DNA of 64,000 nt, taken from Pseudomonadota bacterium (GTDB lineage: Bacteria > Chloroflexota > UBA6077 > JAJPHF01). The translations under genes and the position numbers were made by a program. The notes beneath the pieces were generated by a model. That model did no database searches, was not told the DNA's origin, and worked only from the letters and a program-made list of their open reading frames with translations. Location: contig JAJPHF010000016.1 of assembly GCA_021325365.1 (NCBI GenBank), positions 1 to 64,000 of the forward strand, in the 5' to 3' direction. Below, piece after piece: positions 16,055 to 24,138 of the stretch (positions are counted from its first letter, which is position 1; every line of letters starts with the position of its first letter).

Positions 16055-17235
16055 GGCGTCCTCTGCAGCAAGAGCGACGAGTGGCAGACGGTGTTGCCGC
16101 CGTGGCCGCTGGCGAGCGCGACCTCGCAGTCGGGCACCTGGCGGTCCGGCGGGCGATCGCGCCGCACCTGGTGAACAGCCTCCACGATCTGCAGCATGCC
16201 CTCGCAGTGACCCTCAGAAAGCTGGCCGCCGCTAGTGTTGGTGGGCAGGGCGCCGCCGAGCCGGAGCGCGCCCGAGGCGACGAACGGCCCGCCCTCGCCC
16301 TTCGGACAGAAGCCGTAGTCTTCGAGCTGCGTGAGCACCATGTAGGTGAAGCAGTCGTAGATCTGGGCGCAGTCCACGTCTCGTGGGCCGAGGCCGGCCA
16401 TCGCGTAGGCCTGGCGGGATGCCTGCTGGGCGGCGGTGTCGACCATGTGGTCGTCGTAGAACCAGCCGCGCAGGTTGTTGCGGAAGCCGAAACCGGCGAC
16501 GTAGACCGGCGGCTGGGGCAGGTCGCGGGCGCGCTCGGCAGAGGTGATGACCAGCGCGCCGGCGCCGTCGGTTACCAGGCTGCAGTCGTACAGGCCGAAG
16601 GGGTCCACGATCAGGCGCGCGGCCAGGTACTGCTCCAGCGTCAGCGGCTCGCGCTTCTGGGCGCAGGGGTTGCGCGAGGCGTGATCGCGGAAGGTGACGG
16701 CGATGTGGCCGAAGTGCTCGCGCGTCGTGCCGTAGAGCGCCATGTGGCGGCGGGCGCCGAACCCGTGCGTGGCGGGCGCGCCGAAGTAGCCGAACTCCGG
16801 CTCGAACTCGTTCTCCTCCTGCGACTGCGGCACAATGTTGCCGCGCATGCGCGTGGCGTCGTTCTGGTTCTTGCGGCTCCAAGTGTTGCGGCCGAAGCCC
16901 GTCACGACCGTCTCGCAGAGGCCGGCGTCGATGGCCATGCAGGCGAGCGCCACGGAGAGGATCTGGCTCGCGCCGCCGTTGTCGGTGCTGGTGCTGAAGC
17001 TCGCGTCGATGCCGAGCCGCTGCCCCATCCGCTGGTGGTGGCAGTAAATATCGTCCGGGCCGCGCGTGATCAGCCCGTCTACATCGCGGTTGGTGAGGCC
17101 GGCGTCCTCGATGGCCGCCTTCATGGCCGTGGTCAGCAGGCCGAGCGAGGTCGAGCCCGGCACCTCGCCGATCTCGCTCTGGCCGACGCCGACGATGGCG
17201 TAGCGATTGCGGAGCCGCGCGCCGGGGTGTTTCAC
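16051..17235 (-). CDS. Thiolase-fold protein (SCP2-thiolase/Ltp2-like) lacking the usual nucleophilic Cys
   Basis: A 394-aa thiolase-superfamily protein (YAIVGVGQSEIGEVPGSTSL at the N-terminus; NTSGGQLSEGH at 333-343). At the site where thiolases carry the acyl-accepting cysteine (xCASG) this protein reads DNGGASQ (85-91). The C-terminal Cys of the CxG motif is also displaced (SGHGGNTVC). QIYDCFTYM (291-299) supplies two tyrosines. Cys-less thiolase-fold proteins paired with DUF35, such as Ltp2, act as retro-aldolases on CoA thioesters, so C-C cleavage without thiolysis is inferred. The GTG start has AGGAGG 6 bases upstream. It is coupled to the DUF35 gene downstream. Confidence 0.85.
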   Translation of the reverse strand: MKHPGARLRNRYAIVGVGQSEIGEVPGSTSLGLLTTAMKAAIEDAGLTNRDVDGLITRGPDDIYCHHQRMGQRLGIDASFSTSTDNGGASQILSVALACMAIDAGLCETVVTGFGRNTWSRKNQNDATRMRGNIVPQSQEENEFEPEFGYFGAPATHGFGARRHMALYGTTREHFGHIAVTFRDHASRNPCAQKREPLTLEQYLAARLIVDPFGLYDCSLVTDGAGALVITSAERARDLPQPPVYVAGFGFRNNLRGWFYDDHMVDTAAQQASRQAYAMAGLGPRDVDCAQIYDCFTYMVLTQLEDYGFCPKGEGGPFVASGALRLGGALPTNTSGGQLSEGHCEGMLQIVEAVHQVRRDRPPDRQVPDCEVALASGHGGNTVCHSSLLLQRTP

Positions 17236-17287
17236 AGTGCCTCCTGCCGGCAAGGTTGCCGTCGGCGTTGGTTGTAGCGATCCGAGC

Positions 17288-17355
17288 AGGGCGCAGCAAG
17301 TCGCAGGGCGCAGCAAGTCGCAGGGTGCGGCAAGCAGCGGGGCGCGGCAAGCAGC
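17288..17355. repeat. Four tandem copies of a 17-bp unit
   Basis: Units at 17288-17304, 17305-17321, 17322-17338 and 17339-17355 follow the consensus rgggygcrgcaagymgc. The first two are identical and the last two differ at a few positions. They occupy the gap between the divergent thiolase-like and glycosyltransferase genes and end just before the GAAGGAG ribosome site of the latter. Confidence 0.85.
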
Positions 17356-17378
17356 GCCCCTACTGAAGGAGAGTTCTG

Positions 17379-18593
17379 ATGCGGGTGCTGCTGTCGACCA
17401 TTGGGTCGCGAGGCGATGTCCAGCCGTTAGTGGCGCTGGCGTTGGAGTTAATGGCGCTCGGTCAGGAGGTGCGCCTGTGCGTGCCGCCCGACTTCCGCGA
17501 CTGGATCGAAAGCCTGGGCATGCCCGTCACGCCTATCGGACCCGAGCTACGCTCCACCGGGAGAGCCAACCCGTCGGCAGCCCTGCCGACGCCCGAGCAG
17601 CGGCGTCAGCTGGTGGAAGGCACGGTGGCCACGCAGTTCGAGACGATCGCGGCGGCCGCCAACGGCAGCGACCTCATCGTCGGCGCAACGGCCCTGCAGA
17701 TCGCCGCCCCCTCAGTAGCAGAGCGGATGGGCATCCCGTACGTCTTCGCCGCCTATTGCCCGACCGTTCTGCCATCGCCGCACCATGCGCCGCCTGTGCT
17801 GGCCATGCGGGGAGATACCCCGGCGCCCGCGATGGCCGATTACCGCGCGCTCTGGGCCCAGGATGCACGACGGTGGAATGAAACATGGGGTGCGCTGATC
17901 AACTTGCATCGGGCAGCACTGGGCCTGGCCCCGGTCACCGACGTGCGCCGCCACGTCCTGACCGACCGGCCCTGGCTGGCCGCCGACCCGACGCTAGGCC
18001 CCTGGCCCGATCCCGCGGACCAGCCCGTGGTCCAGACTGGCGCCTGGATCCTGCCGGATACGCGTCCGCTCTCCCCCGAGCTGGAGGCGTTCCTCGACGC
18101 CGGCGAGCCGCCCGTCTACTTCGGCTTCGGCAGCATTCGCGCGCCGGAGGATCTCAGCCGGGTGATGGTGCAAGCGGCCCGTGCGCTCGGGCGCCGGGCG
18201 ATCGTGTCCCGCGGCTGGGCTGAGCTAGCCCTGGTGGACGACGCGCCCGACTGCCTGGCCATCGGCGAGGTCAACCAGCAAGCGCTGTTCACGCGAGTCG
18301 CCGCCGTCGTCCACCACGGCGGGGCGGGCACTACGACCGCCGCCGCACGAGCTGGCACGCCCCAGGTCATCATCCCGCAGCATTACGACCAGCACTACTG
18401 GGCCCAACGCATCCAGCACCTCGGCATCGGCACCACGCATGCCCCCGGCACACCGACCATCGAGTCTTTGACGAGCGCTCTCGAGCCTGCCCTGCAACCA
18501 GACGTGGCCGCCCGCGCCCAATCCATCGCTACCGGGGTGCGCAGCGACGGCGCACAGGTTGCCGCCCAGCGCTTGATCAGTGCCAACCGATAG
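17379..18593 (+). CDS. GT1-family (UGT/MGT-like) glycosyltransferase
   Basis: A 404-aa GT-B-fold glycosyltransferase of the macrolide/sterol/flavonoid type (GT1). The N-terminal acceptor domain starts [20 protein letters not shown]. The C-terminal nucleotide-sugar domain holds PPVYFGFGS and the signature [20 protein letters not shown] (about 305-324), whose HHGGAGT loop binds the diphosphate. [12 protein letters not shown] is the usual end of the sugar-binding motif. It presumably transfers a sugar from an NDP-sugar onto a small lipophilic acceptor. GAAGGAG lies 10 bases before the ATG. No biosynthetic partner is adjacent; it is flanked by convergent and divergent catabolic genes, so a detoxifying or storage role is possible. 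Confidence 0.88.
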   Translation: MRVLLSTIGSRGDVQPLVALALELMALGQEVRLCVPPDFRDWIESLGMPVTPIGPELRSTGRANPSAALPTPEQRRQLVEGTVATQFETIAAAANGSDLIVGATALQIAAPSVAERMGIPYVFAAYCPTVLPSPHHAPPVLAMRGDTPAPAMADYRALWAQDARRWNETWGALINLHRAALGLAPVTDVRRHVLTDRPWLAADPTLGPWPDPADQPVVQTGAWILPDTRPLSPELEAFLDAGEPPVYFGFGSIRAPEDLSRVMVQAARALGRRAIVSRGWAELALVDDAPDCLAIGEVNQQALFTRVAAVVHHGGAGTTTAAARAGTPQVIIPQHYDQHYWAQRIQHLGIGTTHAPGTPTIESLTSALEPALQPDVAARAQSIATGVRSDGAQVAAQRLISANR

Positions 18594-18605
18594 AACGCTG
18601 GGCCC

Positions 18606-19781
18606 TTAGATCGCGCCGGCCGCGCGCAGGCGCTCGGCGGCAGCGGCATCGTAACCCAATTCCTCCAAAAGCGCCGCGGTGTGCTCGCCGAGCACGGGCG
18701 GCGGCACGTCGGTGCCGTGGGGCATGGTCGTGAGCCGCACGGCGCTGTCCACGAGCGGCACGGCGCCGCGCTCCGGGTGGTGGAGCGTGCGCGCCATGCC
18801 AAGGTGCTGCACCTGGGGGTCGGCGAAGACCTCGTCGAGGCTGTTCAGCGGCGCCGTGGGCACGTCGTGCGCGCGCAGGCGCTCCAGCCAGTCGGCGCGC
18901 GGCTGCTGGCGGAAGGCGTCCGCCAGGATCGCCTCCAGCTCGGCGTAATGCTCCTGGCGCGCGTCTTTGGTGGCGAAGCGCGGGTCGTCGACCAGCTCCG
19001 GCCGCTCGACGGCGCGCGCCAACCCCTGGAAGAACTTCTGCGGCGACGAGAGATGGATCACGAACGGCAGGCCGTCGCCCGCCACAAAGGCGTAGACCTG
19101 GGCGGTGTGGGTGCGGTGGGCGCGGTCGGGCACCTCGCCGTTCTCGAAGTAGCGCGCGGCGTTCTCGCCGATGAAGGCGACGGTAGCTTGGAGCAGCGAG
19201 GTCTCGACGCGCTGCCCCTCGCCGGTCTGCGCGCGGCCGACGAGCGCGCCGAGGATGCCGTAGGCGGCGAACACACCGGCCAGATGATCGGAGAGCGAGA
19301 TGCCCATGCCGCGCGGCGCGGCGCGGTCGGTGAGCAGGCTCAGCAGGCCGCCCATCGCCTGGCCGATAGTGTCGTAGCCAGGGCGGTCGCGGTAGGGGCC
19401 ATCCTGGCCGAAGCCGGAGATCGAGCAGTAGACCAGCCGCGGGTTGAGCGCGCGCAGCTGCTCGTAGCCGACGCCCATGCGCTCGGCCACGCCGGGCCGG
19501 TGGTTCTCGACGAACACGTCGGCGCGCTGGGCCAGCGCCCGCGCGACCTCCTGGCCCTCGGGCGTGCGCAGGTCGAGGGTGATGCTCTCCTTGCCGCGGT
19601 TCACCGAGCAGAACGTGGCGCTGTAGCCGGCCGCGCCCCAGCCGCGGAACGGGTCGCCACGGCCGGGCGCCTCGATCTTGACGACGCGCGCGCCGAGGTC
19701 GGCGAGCAGCGCGCAGCAGTAGGGGCCGGTCACGTAATCGGCGAACTCGACGACGGTGATCCCGTGCAGCGGTCCCGGCAT
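18606..19781 (-). CDS. Family III (CaiB/BaiF) CoA-transferase
   Basis: A 391-aa CoA-transferase that moves CoA between carboxylic acids. [19 protein letters not shown] and [18 protein letters not shown] form the CoA-binding N-terminus. Asp165 in [15 protein letters not shown] is the conserved catalytic aspartate that forms the mixed anhydride. [14 protein letters not shown] and [17 protein letters not shown] are standard family motifs. AAGGAGCC precedes the ATG. It could activate an acid for the nearby thiolase-like or crotonase enzymes. The stop is convergent with the glycosyltransferase, 12 bases away, with no terminator seen between. Confidence 0.92.
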   Translation of the reverse strand: MPGPLHGITVVEFADYVTGPYCCALLADLGARVVKIEAPGRGDPFRGWGAAGYSATFCSVNRGKESITLDLRTPEGQEVARALAQRADVFVENHRPGVAERMGVGYEQLRALNPRLVYCSISGFGQDGPYRDRPGYDTIGQAMGGLLSLLTDRAAPRGMGISLSDHLAGVFAAYGILGALVGRAQTGEGQRVETSLLQATVAFIGENAARYFENGEVPDRAHRTHTAQVYAFVAGDGLPFVIHLSSPQKFFQGLARAVERPELVDDPRFATKDARQEHYAELEAILADAFRQQPRADWLERLRAHDVPTAPLNSLDEVFADPQVQHLGMARTLHHPERGAVPLVDSAVRLTTMPHGTDVPPPVLGEHTAALLEELGYDAAAAERLRAAGAI

Positions 19782-19808
19782 TACGGCTCCTTCGGAGCGG
19801 GTATGGAT

Positions 19809-19880
19809 GGTAGGGGGTAGGGGGCGGATTCGCGCCAGGTGCTCCCTAACCCTACCCCCCTATCCCCCAGGCCCTATCCC
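19809..19880. repeat. C-rich inverted repeat (CCTACCCCC/GGGGGTAGGG family)
   Basis: The sequence ggtagggggtaggggg near 19809 is roughly complementary to ccctaaccctacccccctat near 19846-19866. The repeat touches the stop codon of the adjacent amidohydrolase. The same vocabulary (gtcccctacccc) reappears in the insertion within the methyltransferase gene at 35107-35241. Confidence 0.5.
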
Positions 19881-21314
19881 CTAGATGATTGGGTACGCGG
19901 GCGGCACGATCTCATCCACGCTCCGGCCGCCCCACATCCAGTTCGGCACGTCGGCCCACAACGCCTCACCCTCGGCCTGTACCTCGGTGAGCAGCGCGTC
20001 CTCGTCCACGGTCGTCAGCTTCCCGTTCTGGACGACCAGCTTGCCGTCCACCAGGACGAGGTCAACGTCGGTGCCGTTGCCGTACTCCAGCAGCGACTTG
20101 ATGGGATCGTACACCGCGCCGAACTGCGGCTGGCGCAGGTCGAAGACGACCACATCGGCGTTGGCGCCGGGCGCCAGGCGGCCGAGGTCGTCGCGGCCGA
20201 GCGCGCGCGCGGCGTTCACCGTCGCGGCGTCGAACAGCTCGCGCGGCGTGCCCGACAGGAAGCTGCGGTCGGCCACCCGGCTGAGCAGCATGGTGTAGCG
20301 CATCTCGGGCAGCATGTCGCCGGGCCAGAAGTCGGTGCCGATCGTCACGTTGACGCCCGCCTCGACGTAGCGGCGCAGGGATTCCAGATGGACGCCCATC
20401 TGGAAGTACTTGAACGGCGAGTGGGAGACGGTGGCGCCGTGCTCGCCCAGGAGGCGCAGGTCCGGCGCATCGACGTGGCGCGTCCAGCTGTGGCCGGCGA
20501 GGAAGAGGACGTGGCTCAGGATGACCGTCGGGGCGAGCAGGCCGACGCGCGCCAGGAGCTGGATCGGCGTCTCGCGGTACAGCTCCAGCGTGCGCTCCAT
20601 CTCCAGGGCGTGGATGGCGGCGTGGATGGTGACGGGCAGGTCGTGCGCGCGGGCGAGGTGGGCCGTCTGGGCCAGCAGCGTGTCCGAGCAGGTGTCGGTG
20701 TGCCCGGGGCAGAGCATTGCCTTGAGCCGCCCGCCCGCCGCGCCGTCGTACTGCTCGGCGAACGCCAGGGCGGCGCGCAGGCCCTTCTCGCCGCGCTCGT
20801 CGTCCCAGTCGTAGTCCAGGCGGCCGTCGTCGTGCGAGAACAGCACCACGTTGCGGTAGGACGGCCCGGTGTAGGCGCGGATGCCGAGCTGGTCCACTAG
20901 CTCCACGAAGCGCGGCGGGTCGCCGCCCGCACCGACCTCGACGACGGTCGTCGCGCCGCAGCGCAGCCGCTGGCCCAGGCCGAACAGCACGGCCAGGCGC
21001 GTGTCCTCGCGGCGCCGCGGCTTGCCGCGCACGCCCGCCTGCCAGTTCATGTAGTTGCGGGCCATCGCCTCGGGCCGCCCCACGTCGAGGAAGACGTAGT
21101 CGCTGGCGTTGTGGCCGGCGTGCAAGTGGGTGCTGATGAACCCGGGCGCGACGAGCTTGCCGGCCGCGTCGACGGTCGTGTCGACCGAGCCGGCGAACTG
21201 CTTGCCGACGTGCAGCACACGGTCGTCCTCGACCACGCAGACGCCATCGCGGATCACCTGGTGCTGCCCGTCGGCCCAGCCGACGACCCAGCCGCCCCGA
21301 ATCAGCGTGCGCAT
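19881..21314 (-). CDS. Amidohydrolase, TRZ/ATZ-chlorohydrolase/cytosine-deaminase type
   Basis: A 477-aa metal-dependent hydrolase or deaminase of the amidohydrolase superfamily. A small beta-sandwich segment (1-55) precedes the barrel. The metal site reads HLH (His63, His65), His231 (VTIHAAIH), His268 (VILSHVLF) and Asp328 (TIGTDFWPGD), the mononuclear pattern of the ATZ/TRZ group. It ends with the second beta-sandwich half (GANADVVVFDLRQ, then VDLVLVDGKLVVQNGK). The likely reaction is hydrolytic loss of an amino or halogen group from a heterocycle, but the substrate is open. The ATG has only GGGGGA upstream. A heptamer hairpin separates it from the SDR gene in the same direction. Confidence 0.9.
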   Translation of the reverse strand: MRTLIRGGWVVGWADGQHQVIRDGVCVVEDDRVLHVGKQFAGSVDTTVDAAGKLVAPGFISTHLHAGHNASDYVFLDVGRPEAMARNYMNWQAGVRGKPRRREDTRLAVLFGLGQRLRCGATTVVEVGAGGDPPRFVELVDQLGIRAYTGPSYRNVVLFSHDDGRLDYDWDDERGEKGLRAALAFAEQYDGAAGGRLKAMLCPGHTDTCSDTLLAQTAHLARAHDLPVTIHAAIHALEMERTLELYRETPIQLLARVGLLAPTVILSHVLFLAGHSWTRHVDAPDLRLLGEHGATVSHSPFKYFQMGVHLESLRRYVEAGVNVTIGTDFWPGDMLPEMRYTMLLSRVADRSFLSGTPRELFDAATVNAARALGRDDLGRLAPGANADVVVFDLRQPQFGAVYDPIKSLLEYGNGTDVDLVLVDGKLVVQNGKLTTVDEDALLTEVQAEGEALWADVPNWMWGGRSVDEIVPPAYPII

Positions 21315-21323
21315 TCGTCCCCC

Positions 21324-21372
21324 AGTGCTGAGTGCTGAGTAACGAGTGGGCCGCGACTCAGCACTCAGCACT
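21324..21372. repeat. Heptamer-repeat hairpin (CAGCACT family), copy C
   Basis: The perfect 17-bp inverted repeat agtgctgagtgctgagt (21324-21340) and its complement (21356-21372) enclose a 15-base loop. It lies between the stop of the SDR gene and the start of the amidohydrolase, both on the minus strand. It uses the same units as copies A and B. Confidence 0.9.
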
Positions 21373-21375
21373 AAT

Positions 21376-22128
21376 TCACGGCCCGCCGGCGGCAAGGGCG
21401 CCGCCGTCCACCAGGAGGTCGGCGGCGGCGATGAACCCGGCGTCGTCCGACGCCAGGAAGACGCAGGCGGCGGCGATGTCGCGCGGCTCGCCGCGGCGGC
21501 CGACGAGGTTGGACACCTCGCGGTTCGCCGGCACCTCGGCCTGGCCGACGGGCGAGCCGATGCGGTTCGGCGTGACCGAGTTCACGCGGATGCCGTAGGG
21601 CGCGAGCTGGATCGCCAGCGAACGGGCAAGGTTCAGGGTCGCGGCCTTGGCCGCGCTGTAGGCCGTCGCGTCCTTGCGGCCGCGGTGGCCCGAGGTCGAG
21701 GCGATGCAGATGATGTTGCCGCCGCGACCCGCCTGGATCATCCGCTCGGCGGCGTACTTCGAGCAGAGGAACTGGCTCTTGACGCAGACCGTCATGACGC
21801 GGTCCCACTCGTCCTCGTCCAGCTCCAGCACGGTCTTGCGGTCGGTGATCGCCACGTTGTTCACGAGGATGTCGATGCCGCCCCACCGGTCGGCGACCGT
21901 GGCCATCAGGCCCCGCACGTCGTCGCCCTTGGCCACGTCGGCGGTTACGGCGAGCGCCTGGCCGGGGTGCTGCTGGTTAATGGCACTGGCGACGGCCTCG
22001 GCCGCGCGCCCATCGAGGTCGACGACGGCGACGCGCGCGCCCTCGTCGGCGAAGGCGTGCGCGATGGCCTCGCCGATGTTGCGGCCCGCCCCCGTGACGA
22101 TGCTGACCCGATTCTCTAGCTTGCCCAT
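21376..22128 (-). CDS. Short-chain dehydrogenase/reductase (SDR)
   Basis: A 250-aa classical SDR that reduces or oxidises a hydroxyl/keto group with NAD(P). It has the Rossmann motif TGAGRNIG (12-19) and VDLDG after strand 2, suggesting NAD(H). NNVA replaces the usual NNAG at 90-93, and the catalytic residues are Ser144, Tyr157 and Lys161 (YSAAK). VNSVTPNRIGSP and a C-terminal LLVDGG are typical. The ATG has GGAGAA upstream. It is probably co-transcribed with the downstream amidohydrolase despite the intervening repeat hairpin. The substrate is unknown. Confidence 0.92.
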   Translation of the reverse strand: MGKLENRVSIVTGAGRNIGEAIAHAFADEGARVAVVDLDGRAAEAVASAINQQHPGQALAVTADVAKGDDVRGLMATVADRWGGIDILVNNVAITDRKTVLELDEDEWDRVMTVCVKSQFLCSKYAAERMIQAGRGGNIICIASTSGHRGRKDATAYSAAKAATLNLARSLAIQLAPYGIRVNSVTPNRIGSPVGQAEVPANREVSNLVGRRGEPRDIAAACVFLASDDAGFIAAADLLVDGGALAAGGP

Positions 22129-22157
22129 AGCTTCTCCGATTTTGGCGCCTGCTTATG

Positions 22158-23480
22158 TTAGCGCGCGGCGGCGGCGCGCGTCAGCCAGGAGCGGACGCGC
22201 GCGCGCACCTGCGCCACCGCGAAGGGCTTGGTCATGTAGTCGGTCGCGCCGCCGTCGAAGCCGCGCAAGATGTTCTCTTCCTCGACCCGCGCCGTGAGCA
22301 TGACGATCGGCACGCTCGCCGTCGGCGGGTCGGCGCGCAGCGTGCGACAAGCGGCGAAGCCGTCCATCTCCGGCATCTCCACGTCCAGCAGGATCAGGTC
22401 GAACTGCTGGTGCCGGGCCATCGTGACGGCCTCGGCGCCGTTACGGGCGCGGAGCACCTCGTAGCCGTCGCGACGCAGCGCCGTCTCCAGCACCTTCGCC
22501 ACCGCGTCGTCGTCGTCGCAGACCAGCACGCGGGCGCGGGTGGGCACGCGCGGGGCGCGCGGCCCCTGCTCGGCCGCGGTCAGGGCGGCGCCGGCCTGCA
22601 ACGTCAGCTCCAGGCCCTCGGCCGCGCCGAGCACGCGCAGCGGCAGCCCGCTCTCGGCCACGCGCTGGCGGCAGGCGGCGACGAGGCTGTCCACGCCGTC
22701 GTCGGTGCGCGTGGGGTCGTGGTGGAAGAGGGCGAGCTGGCGCACGCGCGCGGCCAACGACACATCCACGGCGTACTCGACCGTGCTGTGGCCCCAGCCG
22801 ACCTTGTCCGGATACTCGGCGGCGGTGTACTGGCAGTCGTGGACCACCAGGTCGGCGTCGCGCAGGAACTCGGCGTGGCGCGCGTCGGCCGGGTGCAGCA
22901 TCGCCTCGGGCTCGTAGCGGCCGGGCGCGTGGTCGGGGCGCCAGAGCGCGGGCGCGTGCAGCTCGTGATCGGTGGCGTAGACCAGCGTGGCGCCGCGCTC
23001 CTCCAGCCGGTAGCCGATACACGGCGCGGTGTGGTTCAGGTACTGCGTACGCACGCGCACGTCGCCGATCATGAACTCGCCCTCGCCCAGCTCCTCGAAG
23101 TCGAGGCGGGCCGGCAGGTCGTGCATGGGCACGGGGAAGTAGGCGTACTCCATCTGGCCGCCGACGGCCTGCGGGAACGAGCGGTCGATGCCCGCTGGCC
23201 CGTAGATGGTCAGGTGGCTGCCTGGCAGGAAGGCGGGCACGAAGAACGGCAGGCCCTGGATGTGGTCGGCGTGGGTATGGCCGATGAACAGGTGCGCGCG
23301 CAGCGGCCCGGATTTCGCCAGCGACAGCCCCAGCTTGCGGGCGCCCGTGCCGCAGTCGAGGATGATGAGCGTCTCGTCGTCGGTCCAGACGGCCGTGCAG
23401 GGGGTGTTTCCGCCATAGCGCAGTGTCTCGGGGCCGGGGGTGGCGATCGAGCCGCGCGTCCCCCAGAATTGCACGCGCAT
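22158..23480 (-). CDS. Metallo-beta-lactamase hydrolase fused to a response-regulator receiver domain
   Basis: A 440-aa two-domain protein. The N-terminal MBL domain (1-300) starts MRVQFWGTRGSIATPG and has the zinc motif GHTHADHIQG (His68, His70, Asp72, His73), further ligands in NHTAP, ADLVVHDCQYT (Asp) and LALFHHDP, like RNase Z/cyclic-nucleotide phosphodiesterase relatives. An Ala-rich linker leads to a receiver domain (about 318-435) with an acidic patch CDDDD, phospho-acceptor LILLDVEMPEMDG and the switch lysine (TKPF). The layout suggests a hydrolase whose activity is gated by phosphorylation, perhaps acting on a nucleotide second messenger. GGAGGT lies upstream of the ATG. It heads toward a signalling cluster. 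Confidence 0.88.
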   Translation of the reverse strand: MRVQFWGTRGSIATPGPETLRYGGNTPCTAVWTDDETLIILDCGTGARKLGLSLAKSGPLRAHLFIGHTHADHIQGLPFFVPAFLPGSHLTIYGPAGIDRSFPQAVGGQMEYAYFPVPMHDLPARLDFEELGEGEFMIGDVRVRTQYLNHTAPCIGYRLEERGATLVYATDHELHAPALWRPDHAPGRYEPEAMLHPADARHAEFLRDADLVVHDCQYTAAEYPDKVGWGHSTVEYAVDVSLAARVRQLALFHHDPTRTDDGVDSLVAACRQRVAESGLPLRVLGAAEGLELTLQAGAALTAAEQGPRAPRVPTRARVLVCDDDDAVAKVLETALRRDGYEVLRARNGAEAVTMARHQQFDLILLDVEMPEMDGFAACRTLRADPPTASVPIVMLTARVEEENILRGFDGGATDYMTKPFAVAQVRARVRSWLTRAAAAR

Positions 23481-23603
23481 GGGAGACCTCCTCTGGCCCG
23501 CGCCCCGGCGGGCGCGCGCGTCGGGGCGTTCGTGGGGCGGCGGCGCCGTCTGGGCCTAGTTATGGGGGCGCGCGGGATTTTCGCGCAAGGCGGGGAGGTG
23601 CCG

Positions 23604-23978
23604 CTAGCCGGCGGCGCCGGGCAACAGCGCTTCGATCTTGCCCAGCAGGCGTGGCAGGTCGACGGGCTTCGTGTCGTAGTCGTCGCAGCCGGCTTCCAGC
23701 GCCTTCTCCTGGTCGCCGCGCATGGCGTGGGCGGTGAGGGCGATGACGGGGATGGCCTGCGTCTCGGGCGCGGCCTTCAGGCGCCGGGTGGCCTCCCAGC
23801 CGTCGACGACCGGCAGGATCATGTCCATCAGGATGAGGTCCGGGGTCTGGGAGCGGGCCAGCTCTAGCCCCTCGCCGCCGTCCACGGCGATCACGATCTG
23901 GTAGCCCTTCCGCTCGAGGCGGCGCGAGAGCATGTCGCGGTTCATCTCGTTGTCTTCGACCAGCAGGATCTTGGGCAT
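23604..23978 (-). CDS. Single-domain response regulator (CheY/DivK-like)
   Basis: A 124-aa stand-alone receiver domain. It has acidic pocket residues Glu8 and Asp9 (LLVEDNEMNRDML), phospho-acceptor Asp52 (LILMDMILPVVDG), a conserved Thr/Ala switch (VIALTAHAM) and Lys in DTKPVDLP. The NEMNRDML helix is characteristic of receivers that work with hybrid kinases. There is no output domain, so it acts by protein-protein contact or as a phosphate shuttle. GGAGGGAGG precedes the ATG. It sits between the hybrid kinase and the MBL-receiver gene on the same strand, which suggests a shared phosphorelay. Confidence 0.92.
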   Translation of the reverse strand: MPKILLVEDNEMNRDMLSRRLERKGYQIVIAVDGGEGLELARSQTPDLILMDMILPVVDGWEATRRLKAAPETQAIPVIALTAHAMRGDQEKALEAGCDDYDTKPVDLPRLLGKIEALLPGAAG

Positions 23979-24056
23979 CGACTCTGCCTCCCTCCGCTCT
24001 TCAGGCTCGCGCTGTCCGCGCTAAGCTGATGGCCTCGGTCGCCACGCACTCCGGCT

Positions 24057-24110
24057 GCCGCCGTAAACGGCGGGCCAAAGGCATCTCCCTGGCCCGTCGT
24101 TTACGGCGGC
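24057..24110. repeat. 21-bp inverted repeat between kinase and response-regulator genes
   Basis: Arms 24057-24077 and 24090-24110 (gccgccgtaaac-type) pair with a single mismatch around a 12-base loop. It follows the stop of the hybrid kinase by about 29 bases on the minus strand. There is no U-tract, so it may be a processing or attenuating hairpin rather than a strict terminator. Confidence 0.75.
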
Positions 24111-24138
24111 GATGTTACGACCAACGAGGGGCAGCAGC

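Noticed and set aside
17288..17355. Possible CRISPR array
   Set aside because: The units are directly adjacent with no spacers, and no cas genes are present.
18606..19781. Loss of the catalytic Asp in the CoA-transferase (VETSLLQ in place of VDVSLL)
   Set aside because: The catalytic Asp of the family lies about 28 residues earlier and is present as Asp165 in the LSDHLAG segment; the Glu is at a different, tolerant position.
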